Notes under the pieces: generated by a model
Told to the model about the DNA's origin: nothing
Seen by the model: only the letters and a program-made list of their open reading frames with translations
The model's database searches: none
Translations under genes and position numbers: made by a program
In this document: positions 16,869 to 24,635 of the stretch, one piece after another
Layout: every line of letters begins with the position of its first letter
Numbering within the stretch: position 1 is the stretch's first letter
NCBI RefSeq assembly: GCF_016583575.1
Contig: NZ_NRRG01000004.1
Coordinates: forward strand, 1 to 64,000
Length of the DNA stretch: 64,000 bases
Reading direction: 5' to 3'
Source: Thiocystis violacea
Lineage (GTDB): Bacteria; Pseudomonadota; Gammaproteobacteria; Chromatiales; Chromatiaceae

Positions 16869-17927
16869 ATGAAATCAACCGACCGACAACCCGAAACCAT
16901 CCCCCCCAACCACGAACCCGAGGCCTCCCACATGAAATCGACCACCGCCACCGCTTCCGAACTCTTGACCGAGCAGGACCGCCTGACGGCCGAACTCGCC
17001 GCCTTGGAGGAGGCCATTGATGACGCCGATACCGACCTGATCGACGCCGAGCGACTGACGCGCGAAGCCGATCACACGCGGAACCAGACGCTCGGTCGTC
17101 TCAACAACCGCCGCGCCACCGATCCCGACGCCGCGGCTGAGATTCGACGCACCGAGGAAGGTTGGCGCGAGGCCGGCGCCGAAGAGCGGCGCCGGCTCGA
17201 AGCCCTGGCGGCGCTACGCCAGCGCCGCGAAGCGATCCGCGAAGCCTTGAGCGCGCTTGCCGGCGGATCCCTCCCGGAGATCCAGGCCGCCGATCGACTG
17301 GCGCGCGAGGCCCGCGAGACCGTGGCGCGGCTGCAAGCCCTCATTGACGAGCGGCGCGCGTCCCTGGCGGAGCACGGTAGCGACCCGCTGGCCGAGCTGG
17401 ACGCCGAGCGCGCGCGTCTGCTGGCCGCCGTGGCGCTCGGCGAGAGCGACCCGGCCGCCCTGGAGGAGATCGAGCACCGGCGGCTGGACGCCCTGGAGCA
17501 CGCCCGACAGCTTGACGACCAGCGCGCGCGCGAGACCGCCCTTGTTCAGGGGCTCCAGGAGCGACTGAGGGCGGCGCAGATTCATGCGGACATGCTGGAG
17601 GCGGTCCACCACCAGGCCGTCGTGCTCTACCTCAAGGACGAGCGGTCGCGGGCCGCCATCGCCTATGCCCAAGCCGCCGAGACCCTGTTCGAGCGCTTCG
17701 GGGAAGTGATCGGGTTCCAGCGCGTCCTGTCCGGTCTGGACCCGAGCGCCGATCTTCGCGGTGAAGGTGAGACCGGCCATGAGCTGAGGATTCCACCCGT
17801 CAACCTGGGCGCGGCGAAAGCCCTGGATCTCTGGGACGCGGGCGACTTCCGCGCCAACGCGACCGCCGCCGTCCGGGCGCGGTTGCTCGATCAAGGGGTC
17901 CGGCTCGGCGCCGCATCGGGGGTATAA
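16869..17927 (+). CDS. Large coiled-coil protein of unknown function
   Basis: 352 residues from ATG 16869; an internal ATG at 16932 is an alternative start. Residues about 25-270 are almost continuous charged helix with heptad character (LLTEQDRLTAELAALEEAIDDADTDLIDAE, RREAIREALSAL), followed by a shorter C-terminal domain (HHQAVVLYLKDERSRAAIAYAQAAETLF). No transmembrane segment. Candidates include a phage-type scaffold-like or DNA-associated structural protein, but nothing specific can be recognised. Confidence 0.6.
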   Translation: MKSTDRQPETIPPNHEPEASHMKSTTATASELLTEQDRLTAELAALEEAIDDADTDLIDAERLTREADHTRNQTLGRLNNRRATDPDAAAEIRRTEEGWREAGAEERRRLEALAALRQRREAIREALSALAGGSLPEIQAADRLAREARETVARLQALIDERRASLAEHGSDPLAELDAERARLLAAVALGESDPAALEEIEHRRLDALEHARQLDDQRARETALVQGLQERLRAAQIHADMLEAVHHQAVVLYLKDERSRAAIAYAQAAETLFERFGEVIGFQRVLSGLDPSADLRGEGETGHELRIPPVNLGAAKALDLWDAGDFRANATAAVRARLLDQGVRLGAASGV

Positions 17928-18019
17928 AGGGGTCCGACCCCATGGATAAGCGCGGGGATCCATGGCCTGGGTGCGGGCCACCAAGAACCGCGCACATTTT
18001 CCAGAGGAGCGCCGCGTCT

Positions 18020-18346
18020 ATGTCAAATCCACCCTCCGGACGACTGGCCGAATTCATCGGTCTGGCGCGTGAGGCTTGCGTGGACGCGCTCACGGAGTCG
18101 GCCGATGACGAGCCAGTGGAAGAGCTGGCGGACGCGATTGTTTACGGTGTCCTGGCGGTGCTCGGCGGGACCTGGGTCTACGTACCGAAAACCGACGCCA
18201 TCGACCGCCAAGCCCGAGACCGCGCGATCTGTCGGGATTACGACGGGACGCCGGAGGGTCGGATCCGCCTGTCTCGCCGATGGAATCTGAGCGAGACCCA
18301 CGTCTACCGTATTCTGGCGAAGGGGCGGAAGGCGAGCCCCCCGTGA
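18020..18346 (+). CDS. Mor/C-family phage transcription activator
   Basis: 108 residues from ATG 18020, preceded by GAGGAG at 18004; a longer frame from 17942 lacks a site. The core LADAIVYGVLAVLGGTWVYVPKTDAIDRQARDRAICRDYDGTPEGRIRLSRRWNLSETHVYRIL (broken here as family pattern) matches Mu Mor/C: a dimerisation helix, the GGTWVYVPK turn, then a C-terminal helix-turn-helix. Such activators turn on middle or late phage promoters from dyad sites. A perfect palindrome lies 26 bases downstream of its stop, before the next gene block. Confidence 0.75.
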   Translation: MSNPPSGRLAEFIGLAREACVDALTESADDEPVEELADAIVYGVLAVLGGTWVYVPKTDAIDRQARDRAICRDYDGTPEGRIRLSRRWNLSETHVYRILAKGRKASPP

Positions 18347-18372
18347 TAAGCCGTGGCGCCTCCGCTGGCCAC

Positions 18373-18393
18373 TGGTGCGCACGGTGCGCACCA
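18373..18393. promoter_or_regulatory. 21-bp perfect palindrome, candidate operator for the Mor-like activator
   Basis: TGGTGCGCAC-G-GTGCGCACCA reads identically on both strands. It lies between the Mor-like gene and the distal genes (18523 onwards), with AT-richer GGGATAT repeats 25-40 bases downstream that could supply a -10 region. Mu Mor binds a dyad upstream of its promoter, so this is a natural target. No T-run follows, so a terminator is less likely. Confidence 0.5.
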
Positions 18394-18522
18394 ACCAGAA
18401 TCAGGCCGGGTTTAAGTGGGATATGGCGGGATATACCGGTTTCCGCTCCTCCTCCCTGGCGCCCCTCGACAAACCGTTGCGCGAGACGCGACACCCTTCA
18501 CCCAACACCAGAGACCTTACCC

Positions 18523-18792
18523 ATGACCCCAGAGCAAACCCGGATCGCCGCCGCTTTCGGCAACACCCCGGAAACCCTGCGGCGCTACGGCCGCGCGCCA
18601 CACAAGATCGCCTACAACTCGGACGCGGCACGGATCGCCGCCGCCTTTGGCCATGTGCTTCCAGGTAACGACATCCGCCACCTGGCGACCGCGATCCAGC
18701 CACGCACCCAGGCCAATGCGCAGACGCAGACGCGGGCCGGGGGGATTGCCTTCGCGGCCGATCAGCCGTTGCGCTTGAAAACCCGGGCCTAG
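18523..18792 (+). CDS. Small unknown element protein
   Basis: 89 residues from ATG 18523 (MTPEQTRIAAAFGNTPETLRRYG). The segment RIAAAFGNT recurs as RIAAAFGHV about 35 residues later, so the N-terminal half may be an internal duplication. The C-terminal part is Gln/Thr-rich. It is the first gene after the candidate Mor-type operator. No family recognised. Confidence 0.5.
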   Translation: MTPEQTRIAAAFGNTPETLRRYGRAPHKIAYNSDAARIAAAFGHVLPGNDIRHLATAIQPRTQANAQTQTRAGGIAFAADQPLRLKTRA

Positions 18793-18858
18793 CCGCCGCC
18801 TTGCGTGTAGCGCAAGACGGTTGCGCCAGACCGATCGAGACAGCCACGAGGTAACCCC

Positions 18859-19443
18859 ATGGCCCGTTTTCACATCTACCACGCTCCGCTCTCCATTGAG
18901 CATGAAGGCGAGGTATTCACCATCACTGCCGCTGATCTGGCCGCCACTGCGGCAGCCTATGATCCGGAAGTCCATGAGGCACCAGTGACCTTGGACCACA
19001 AGGACCACGGCCCGGCCTTGGGCTGGGTGACGAGACTTGAGGCTATTGAGGGTGATCTGTTCGCCCATGTGCATGCGCTTCCGGAGCTGATCGATCTGGT
19101 TGAGAGTGGTCGATACCGCAAGGTCTCGGCCGCATTTTCCAAGCCGGGATGGGCGCGCAACCCGCACCCAGGGATCTGGAGTCTCTATCACGTGGCCCTG
19201 CTCGGCGCCGGCATCCCGAGGGTTCGCGGACTCGCGCCGATCGATCTTCAATCGTCACCCTCTCCGGACGGAATCTCGCCGCCGTTCCGCCGCTGGCTTC
19301 GGGAGCTTGAGCGCGTCGGTATGGCCGCGCGCGCCGGTCGCAGTGAACCGCCGCCGCCAATCCCCGAGGATTACATCCCGACCCCTGCCGAGCGCGAGGC
19401 GCTGGCCAGCATGGCAGAGTGGGTCATGGCTGGGGCGCCCTGA
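18859..19443 (+). CDS. Mu I-like prohead protease domain protein, short form
   Basis: 194 residues. The pattern ITAADLAATAAAYDPEVHEAPVTLDHKDHGPALGWV, then LVESGRYRKVSAAF and WSLYHVALLGAGIPRVRGL, matches the N-terminal protease domain of Mu I-type prohead proteases. The family protein is about 360 residues, with a C-terminal scaffold region; here only about 50 residues follow the domain. It has no capsid, portal or terminase neighbours. In full phages the enzyme trims scaffold and capsid during head assembly; in this element it may act on a helper phage's head. Start ATG follows GAGGTAACCCC. Confidence 0.72.
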   Translation: MARFHIYHAPLSIEHEGEVFTITAADLAATAAAYDPEVHEAPVTLDHKDHGPALGWVTRLEAIEGDLFAHVHALPELIDLVESGRYRKVSAAFSKPGWARNPHPGIWSLYHVALLGAGIPRVRGLAPIDLQSSPSPDGISPPFRRWLRELERVGMAARAGRSEPPPPIPEDYIPTPAEREALASMAEWVMAGAP

Positions 19444-19444
19444 C

Positions 19445-20968
19445 ATGGGACAGGCGACCATCCTGCAGAACATCGGCGACGGGCTGTACCGCATTCGGCT
19501 CGACTTTGACCTATCGCGTATCGAGGCGGAACTGGAGCGCCTGGAAGAGCAAGAGCAGCAATCCGCCGAGTTGCTCCTGGATGCGCTGGAGACGGTCGCG
19601 GAGCTTCGGAGCGCGAAGGACGCGGCCCAGATCGGAGTGAATGCCGTCATTGAGCAGTGGAAGCAGAACCTCATCACCGCTGAAAACGAAGTGCCGGCGG
19701 ACATCGAGCACGAGGTCTCTTTCGAGCAAGCCGACGACCTTTTCGACGCCTTGAACGATGAGCGGTCGGACTCGGACTCGGGCGCGACGGCGCTCACGCG
19801 ATCAACGGCGCTGGATATGGCGGCGCGCGATTACCTGGCATCCGTCGCGGCGACCGGTCGTCTGGACGACCCGAAATCACCAGGCGCGCGGGCCAAGCAA
19901 AATGGGTATTCGGCCGATGATGAAGTGGCCGTCGTTTGCCTTTGCGCTCCCGGCGCCGATTCGGCGATATCCGCCGCGGCCAAGCTCGCCGACAAGCCGG
20001 CCGCGCTCTCGCCGGACTATGAGCAGGCCGGCGCGGCCTACCTCTACGCGCCGACAACCTCATGGACCTATCTTTGGTGCGTGACGCTCGGCAAGCCGGA
20101 GAAGGAGCACAGCGAAAACCTGTTGGACGCGATCAACGCGGAGCGCGAGGCCGAAGACCTTGACGAGCTGGAACGAAACGACGCGCTCGACGTGGCCGCT
20201 CGGCGCTTGATCGAGGTGCTCGCGGCGACCGGCCGGACCGAAGACCTGACGTCCGACCCGGAGTCGCGCGCGGAGCTGGCCGGGTTCAACGTGGATACGT
20301 CCGTGGGCGTCGAGTACGCGCTCGGGTTCGGCCAGACAGACGCGGAGTCGGTTATCTCGACCTGGATGGCGCGAGCGAAGGAATCCGGGGCGCTGCTTGG
20401 GGCTGACTACAAGAAATGTGGAATCAGCTACATCCATCGGCCGACAAGCGGGTACAGGCACTACTGGTGCGCGTTCTTCTCGGCGCCAGGGAGCGGGCTG
20501 GACATTGACTGGCCGGATGACGAGGACGAGGACAACCCGGCGAGAGAGGCCGCTGAGGAGTCGACGGACGAACTGGACCGGATCGAGCTTCCGAAGACAG
20601 AAACCTACCAGCCGAAAAAACTGCCCGAGGCCGTTGCCGATTTCGCTCAAGCGGTCGCCGCTTATCTGGCCGCCGACGCGGAAGTGGCGCGGCTTCAGGT
20701 CGAGCAGGCGGAGCGAAGGCGGAGGATCACCAAGCTCAACGAGGCGAGCCAGCCGCTCGACATCTACGCGTGGTGCTGTCAGTACGTGGTGGACCTTCAG
20801 CCAGGCGAGAAGGTACAAACCGCCGAAGTGCCTGGCTATCTGAACCGCCGTACCACCTCCCGGACGACCACCCTAAGTGACGGGCGGGTGATCCACTACG
20901 AGGAGTGGGACGTGAACATCATTCCGAACATTGGGAGCCAGGCGGGACAGTTGGTCCACGCGATATGA
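19445..20968 (+). CDS. Tandem CAP (SCP/PR-1)-like domain protein
   Basis: 507 residues from ATG 19445, one base after the protease stop. N-terminal MGQATILQNIGDGLYRIRLDF leads into a coiled coil (about 25-80). Two CAP-like domains follow: about 98-216 (LFDALNDERS… AAYLYAPTTSWTYLWCVTLG) and 225-347 (LLDAINAERE… DYKKCGISYIHRPTSGYRHYWCAFF). The cavity His residues of active CAP proteins are not evident in either. A long helical tail and a beta-rich C-terminus complete it. There is no signal peptide, unusual for CAP proteins. It may be a structural or host-facing protein co-expressed with the protease. Confidence 0.65.
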   Translation: MGQATILQNIGDGLYRIRLDFDLSRIEAELERLEEQEQQSAELLLDALETVAELRSAKDAAQIGVNAVIEQWKQNLITAENEVPADIEHEVSFEQADDLFDALNDERSDSDSGATALTRSTALDMAARDYLASVAATGRLDDPKSPGARAKQNGYSADDEVAVVCLCAPGADSAISAAAKLADKPAALSPDYEQAGAAYLYAPTTSWTYLWCVTLGKPEKEHSENLLDAINAEREAEDLDELERNDALDVAARRLIEVLAATGRTEDLTSDPESRAELAGFNVDTSVGVEYALGFGQTDAESVISTWMARAKESGALLGADYKKCGISYIHRPTSGYRHYWCAFFSAPGSGLDIDWPDDEDEDNPAREAAEESTDELDRIELPKTETYQPKKLPEAVADFAQAVAAYLAADAEVARLQVEQAERRRRITKLNEASQPLDIYAWCCQYVVDLQPGEKVQTAEVPGYLNRRTTSRTTTLSDGRVIHYEEWDVNIIPNIGSQAGQLVHAI

Positions 20969-20998
20969 GGCGGGTTCTTGGCAGGCGCCAGCCGCCTT

Positions 20999-21222
20999 GG
21001 TGCCCTCCCAGGTCAGGGTGAGGCCCTCGATCATCTGCCGGCGCCGGACGCCCCGGTGCCCTCCCAGGTCAGGGTGAGGCCCTCGATCATCTGCCGGCGC
21101 CGGACGGCCTGGTGCCCTTCCAGGTCAGGATGAGGCCCTCGATCATCCGCCGGCACCGGATGCCCTGGTGCCCTTCCAGGCACGGGGAACCCCTCGATCA
21201 TCCGCCAGCGCGGGGCGCCCTG
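20999..21222. repeat. Four tandem 56-bp repeats near the right attachment site
   Basis: Units start at 20999, 21055, 21111 and 21167. The first three are nearly identical (GGTGCCCTCCCAGGTCAGGG…); the fourth has diverged. The period is not a multiple of three, so it is not coding. There are no spacers, so it is not a CRISPR array. Each unit contains a GCCGGCGCCGG-type palindrome. Confidence 0.85.
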
Positions 21223-21255
21223 ATGTTGCAAGGCGCGGCCATGTGTGGGGCAGTA

Positions 21256-21275
21256 GTGGCCCAAGATTGGCCCAT
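21256..21275 (+). repeat. 20-bp direct repeat of the element's left-end sequence
   Basis: GTGGCCCAAGATTGGCCCAT matches 9171-9190 in direct orientation with one mismatch. Both copies lie within 130 bases of the attachment cores, so they may be arm-type sites for the integrase or excisionase. Confidence 0.6.
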
Positions 21276-21313
21276 GAAAAGAAAAAGGGGTTAGCCGATG
21301 AAGCTAACCCCTT
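21276..21313 (-). terminator. Intrinsic terminator of the present tRNA-Lys, carried by the element
   Basis: Arms 21285-21295 and 21303-21313 (11 bp, perfect) with a 7-nt loop, followed on the minus strand by TTTTTCTTTT. It lies just beyond the tRNA 3' end, inside the element, so the element brought its own tRNA terminator. Confidence 0.8.
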
Positions 21314-21321
21314 GTTTTATT

Positions 21322-21397
21322 TGGTGCGCCCTGTGCGACTCGAACGCACGACCACCTGATTAAAAGTCAGATGCTCTACCGACTGAGCTAAGGGCGC
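21322..21397 (-). tRNA. tRNA-Lys (anticodon UUU)
   Basis: 76 nt including encoded CCA. On the minus strand the acceptor stem GCGCCCT pairs with AGGGCGC, the D arm (AGCTCAGTCGGTAGAGC) and T arm (GTGCG-TTCGAGT-CGCAC) are standard, and the anticodon loop reads CTTTTAA. The 5' half is host sequence; from the anticodon loop to CCA it comes from the integrated element. A terminator follows at 21276-21313. Confidence 0.95.
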
Positions 21398-21583
21398 GAA
21401 GAATCAACTACTATAGCAAAGAAAACCTGTTTTTCAAGCTTCAAATCCAGAATTTTGAAATTCAAGACCATGAGGGACTCTTTGAGTGAGCCGGCGGCAA
21501 AATCCGATTGTTCCGAAGCTAGCTACCCTTTTGGGTCCACGCCTAGGACTTTGCCTCGGCGAGGTGGCTTGAGCCGTGAACGG

Positions 21584-22714
21584 CTAGGTAACGCGGTTCA
21601 GGATCTCGTCGAGAATCTCCATGGCTCGGTCCAGGGTTGCGAGCGGGGTATGGAAGTGAGGTGAAAAGCGGATGCCACCACCACGCTGGGCGCACAGGAC
21701 GCGACGTTCCATGAGTTCGCGGTAGAGTGGCTCGGACGGCACCCCTGGCACGCGGAAGCTGATGATGCCCGCGCGCCGCGCGGGGTCGCGCGGGGTGAGC
21801 AGTTCGAACCCGCGCCGATCGATTAGCCCGATGAGGTGCTCGGTGCGTTCCTGGAGCCGGCTCCAGACCCCTTCCATGCCAATTTCGGCTAATAACGAAA
21901 GACTGGCCTCTAGCGCGTGGGCGCCGAGCAGATTGGGACTGCCGCACTCGAAACGCCGGGCATCGGCGGCCGGCGCCCAGTCGGCGCGGTCGAAATCGCC
22001 GGAATGCGCGACCATGTGCCAGCCGAACTGACGCAGGGTTAGGCGCTCCCGTAGCTCGGGGCGGACATAGAGCAGGGCCAGGCCCTCGGGTCCGAGCATC
22101 CATTTATGACCATCGGCGACTACGAAGTCCGCCCGGACATGTTTGAGGTCGAAGGGCAGGGCGCCGAGCCCCTGAATACCGTCGACGCAGAAAAGCCGGC
22201 CGTGCGTGCGGCAATGGGCGCCGAGTCGCTCCAGGTCGAGGCGTAGACCGCGCGCGTACTGAACCCAGCTCACGGCGATCAGGCGCGTGGACTCATCGCA
22301 CAGGGCGATCAGATCCGCCTCGGGATCCGTGGAGCGCTCCAGGTCCAGGGCGCGCCAGATCACGCCCCGATCGGCCAGCGATTCCCAGACGATGCGATTG
22401 GATGGGAACTCCTGGGCGATTCCGACGATGCTGTCTCCAGGCTCCCAGGCCAGACCATGGGCAATGACGGACAGCGCCTCGGAGGTGTTCTTGGCGAGGG
22501 CGATATCGGTCGGCGAATCCGCGTTGATCAGCCTCGCCAGTCGTTCGCGAAGACGCTGCTCCACGGCAAGCCAGCGCGGATAGCCGAGCGAACCCTGTCG
22601 AGCATTCTCCTCGGCGAACCGCGCCACGGCCTCGACGGTGCGCCTGGGCCAAGGCCCAACGGCGGCGTGATTCAGATGGCAGACATCGGGAGCGAGCGGG
22701 AATTCGCCGGTCAT
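21584..22714 (-). CDS. Class V aminotransferase (cysteine desulfurase-like fold)
   Basis: 376 residues, a complete PLP-dependent fold-type I enzyme. The PLP lysine is K204 in VVADGHKWMLGPEG; LAKNTSEAL (74-81) and CVDGIQGLGAL give the cofactor pocket. The class includes cysteine desulfurases, isopenicillin epimerase-like and phosphoserine-type enzymes. The cysteine-loop of SufS/IscS is not evident, so the desulfurase role is not supported and the substrate is open. Its ATG overlaps the stop of the upstream L,D-transpeptidase gene by 4 bp, so the two are co-transcribed. Confidence 0.85.
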   Translation of the reverse strand: MTGEFPLAPDVCHLNHAAVGPWPRRTVEAVARFAEENARQGSLGYPRWLAVEQRLRERLARLINADSPTDIALAKNTSEALSVIAHGLAWEPGDSIVGIAQEFPSNRIVWESLADRGVIWRALDLERSTDPEADLIALCDESTRLIAVSWVQYARGLRLDLERLGAHCRTHGRLFCVDGIQGLGALPFDLKHVRADFVVADGHKWMLGPEGLALLYVRPELRERLTLRQFGWHMVAHSGDFDRADWAPAADARRFECGSPNLLGAHALEASLSLLAEIGMEGVWSRLQERTEHLIGLIDRRGFELLTPRDPARRAGIISFRVPGVPSEPLYRELMERRVLCAQRGGGIRFSPHFHTPLATLDRAMEILDEILNRVT

Positions 22715-24141
22715 CCCTCGGCCTTGTCCGCTGGATTGGCGGGGGGCGCGGGCGGCGGTTCTGGGGCTGGCTTAGGGGCCTCCGGTGCGGCTTGAGGGGT
22801 CGGTTTGGCGGGCTCGGGTGCCTTGACCGGAGCGGCGGATTCGGCGACAGGGGGCTTGGGCGCGGTCGGTGGAGTCGGCTCTGATGCCGGTTTCGGTGGC
22901 GGCACACTGCTTGCCGCCGTTTCGGCGGGCGGTAGCGCTGGAGTGAACGACTCAGGCGTCGCCGGTTTGGGCGCGGCCGGAGCTGGAGACGGAGTCTCCG
23001 CGGTCCGAGCTGTCGCGGGAGTCGCCGGGGCTGCCGTGGGCGTGGCCGGCGCGCTCGTGGGCATGGCCATTTCGGTCTTGCCGGGATCCGTGGATGTGGT
23101 GGATGGAGCGGCCGCCGTCTGCTCAGCCGGAACGACCGGCGCGGCATCGCTTGGGGGAGCCGACGCGGTAGGCGCGGGGGGCGCGGCGACGGTTTCCGTC
23201 GGCTCACGTATCCGGGTCTCTTGCGCCGTGGTCGCGTCCGGGGCGCGAGTCGGCGCCGAGATGTCCCTGGCCTCGGCACGCGATTCGATGGTCTCGTTGG
23301 ACACGACGGCCGCGGGCGCCGGGGTGGTTTTCGCCGCGACCTTCCGTGCCTTGGCGGGCTCGTTGGCGCGTCGCTCGGCGACTCGTTGCTGTTCGGCCGC
23401 GCGCTTCCTGGCATTGGCGCGCTGCTGGGCGAGATAATCGCCGTAGCTCGGCCCCTTGCCCTCGATGGTCACCGAGGTGCCCTTCGATACGTGTCTGAAC
23501 AGCACCGGAGCAAGCTTTTTCGGCATGCGGATACAGCCGTGCGAGGCCGGCTGTCCTGGGTTGGGGATCGGGCCGGCATGGAGTCCGACACCGTCGTCGG
23601 TCAGTCGCATGAAGAACGGCATGTGGGCACCCTCGAAACGCGCGCCGTCCGGAATCCGATCCCGACCGACCTTGACGCTGGAGCGGATCACGCCACCGCC
23701 CTTGCCATAGACCTTGCCGTAGAGGTTGGAGCGCTTGTTCTCGACCTTTTCCGTCACCTGGAACTGGCCGGTCGGAGTGGGATATCTGGGCACGCCCGTC
23801 GCGACCGTGCTCCATCCGATCTCGTCCTCGCCCGCGTAAAAGCGGGCCTTCTGTTCGGTCGTGTTCACGACGATACGAGTGACCGGCCGACCATCGCTGT
23901 TCCATTGGTAAAGTGGGCTGGAGATCTTCTGGGGCTTTTCCGCCGGCTTCGGCTCCTCTGGAATTGGCGGCGTGGTGGCTGGCGGCGCCTCGGCGACCAC
24001 GGGTTCCTCGGCCTTGGGGTCGGGCTTGGAAACCAAGCGAGCCAGCCCGTCGCAGCCCATCAGGCTGAACACGAGCGCCGAGCCAAGGCTGATCCTGAGC
24101 GAGACGGAGGTGAGTGCAAGGGTCTTGGAAGTCATGGTCAT
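22711..24141 (-). CDS. L,D-transpeptidase (YkuD) lipoprotein with long Pro/Ala tail
   Basis: 476 residues. A signal peptide ends at a lipobox-like LMGC with Cys30. The YkuD domain is at about 85-225 and holds the catalytic motif SHGCIRMP (H201, C203) and the upstream HAGPIPNPG. It would form 3-3 peptidoglycan cross-links or attach envelope proteins in the periplasm. Residues from about 250 to the end are about 220 Ala/Pro-rich residues, longer than usual, perhaps spanning the periplasm or binding the wall. The aminotransferase gene follows with a 4-bp overlap. Confidence 0.88.
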   Translation of the reverse strand: MTMTSKTLALTSVSLRISLGSALVFSLMGCDGLARLVSKPDPKAEEPVVAEAPPATTPPIPEEPKPAEKPQKISSPLYQWNSDGRPVTRIVVNTTEQKARFYAGEDEIGWSTVATGVPRYPTPTGQFQVTEKVENKRSNLYGKVYGKGGGVIRSSVKVGRDRIPDGARFEGAHMPFFMRLTDDGVGLHAGPIPNPGQPASHGCIRMPKKLAPVLFRHVSKGTSVTIEGKGPSYGDYLAQQRANARKRAAEQQRVAERRANEPAKARKVAAKTTPAPAAVVSNETIESRAEARDISAPTRAPDATTAQETRIREPTETVAAPPAPTASAPPSDAAPVVPAEQTAAAPSTTSTDPGKTEMAMPTSAPATPTAAPATPATARTAETPSPAPAAPKPATPESFTPALPPAETAASSVPPPKPASEPTPPTAPKPPVAESAAPVKAPEPAKPTPQAAPEAPKPAPEPPPAPPANPADKAEG

Positions 24142-24635
24142 AGCGCTTTGGTTCCCCGGGCTTGCGGGTGCCTGGTTGATAATTCTCTATTCTGGATGGC
24201 GTTAGCATAACGCGACCTAGATTCAAGGGCACGTTTATAGACAAGTTTTTTCGACGCTGGATCCAGGGCGGTATCCGCTAATCGTTCGGCGATTCGCCGG
24301 GGATATAGCCGAGGTCCAGCCGCGACTCTCCGAGGCTCCGGGGCGAGGATCCAGTGTTGATGAGGTGTCTGGCCATGTTGCACTTGGGCGTGGGTGCCTT
24401 CAGATGGAAAGCTTGCCGGCCTACTGGGATAGGCTCTCGGCGGTCACCAATCACCCTAGAAAAAGCCGTCAGCCGCCAGCGATCGGCCTCCAGCCATTGT
24501 ATGGCCGAGGTTTTCGCTTCTTGCGGGCTTCACCCAATGGGTGAGCCTCGGCCGGTCTCGGTCAATGGCCAAGTGGCTGATTCTCAACATCTGGCGGCTG
24601 GAGGCTGGAAGCTGACAGCGCTTTTTAGGATAACC
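24142..24635. other. Divergent intergenic region with short heptamer repeat
   Basis: No supportable gene; the frame open upstream of the patatin ATG is not coding-like. At about 24590-24622 there is CTGGCGGCTGGAGGCTGGAAGC followed by TGACAGC, a run of GGCTGGA-type repeats. A related sequence in the opposite orientation lies at about 24467-24497, so the two can pair over part of their length. Promoters for both flanking genes must lie here; none is clear. Confidence 0.5.

Larger units (their letters stand above)
9047..21365. mobile_element. 12.3-kb integrative element in tRNA-Lys, satellite-like
   Basis: Bounded by 17-bp identical core repeats (9047-9063 and 21349-21365) in the anticodon-loop side of tRNA-Lys, with the integrase gene next to one end. 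It encodes a tyrosine recombinase, an AlpA-like protein, a TOPRIM primase and DUF927 helicase, a Mor-like activator, a Mu I-like protease and a tandem-CAP protein. Genes run on the plus strand, many with ATGA overlaps. No packaging, capsid, tail or conjugation genes are present. This fits a phage satellite or small integrative element rather than a full prophage or ICE. Confidence 0.8.

Noticed and set aside
20999-21222. Possible CRISPR array
   Set aside because: Units are contiguous 56-bp copies with no spacers and no cas genes nearby.
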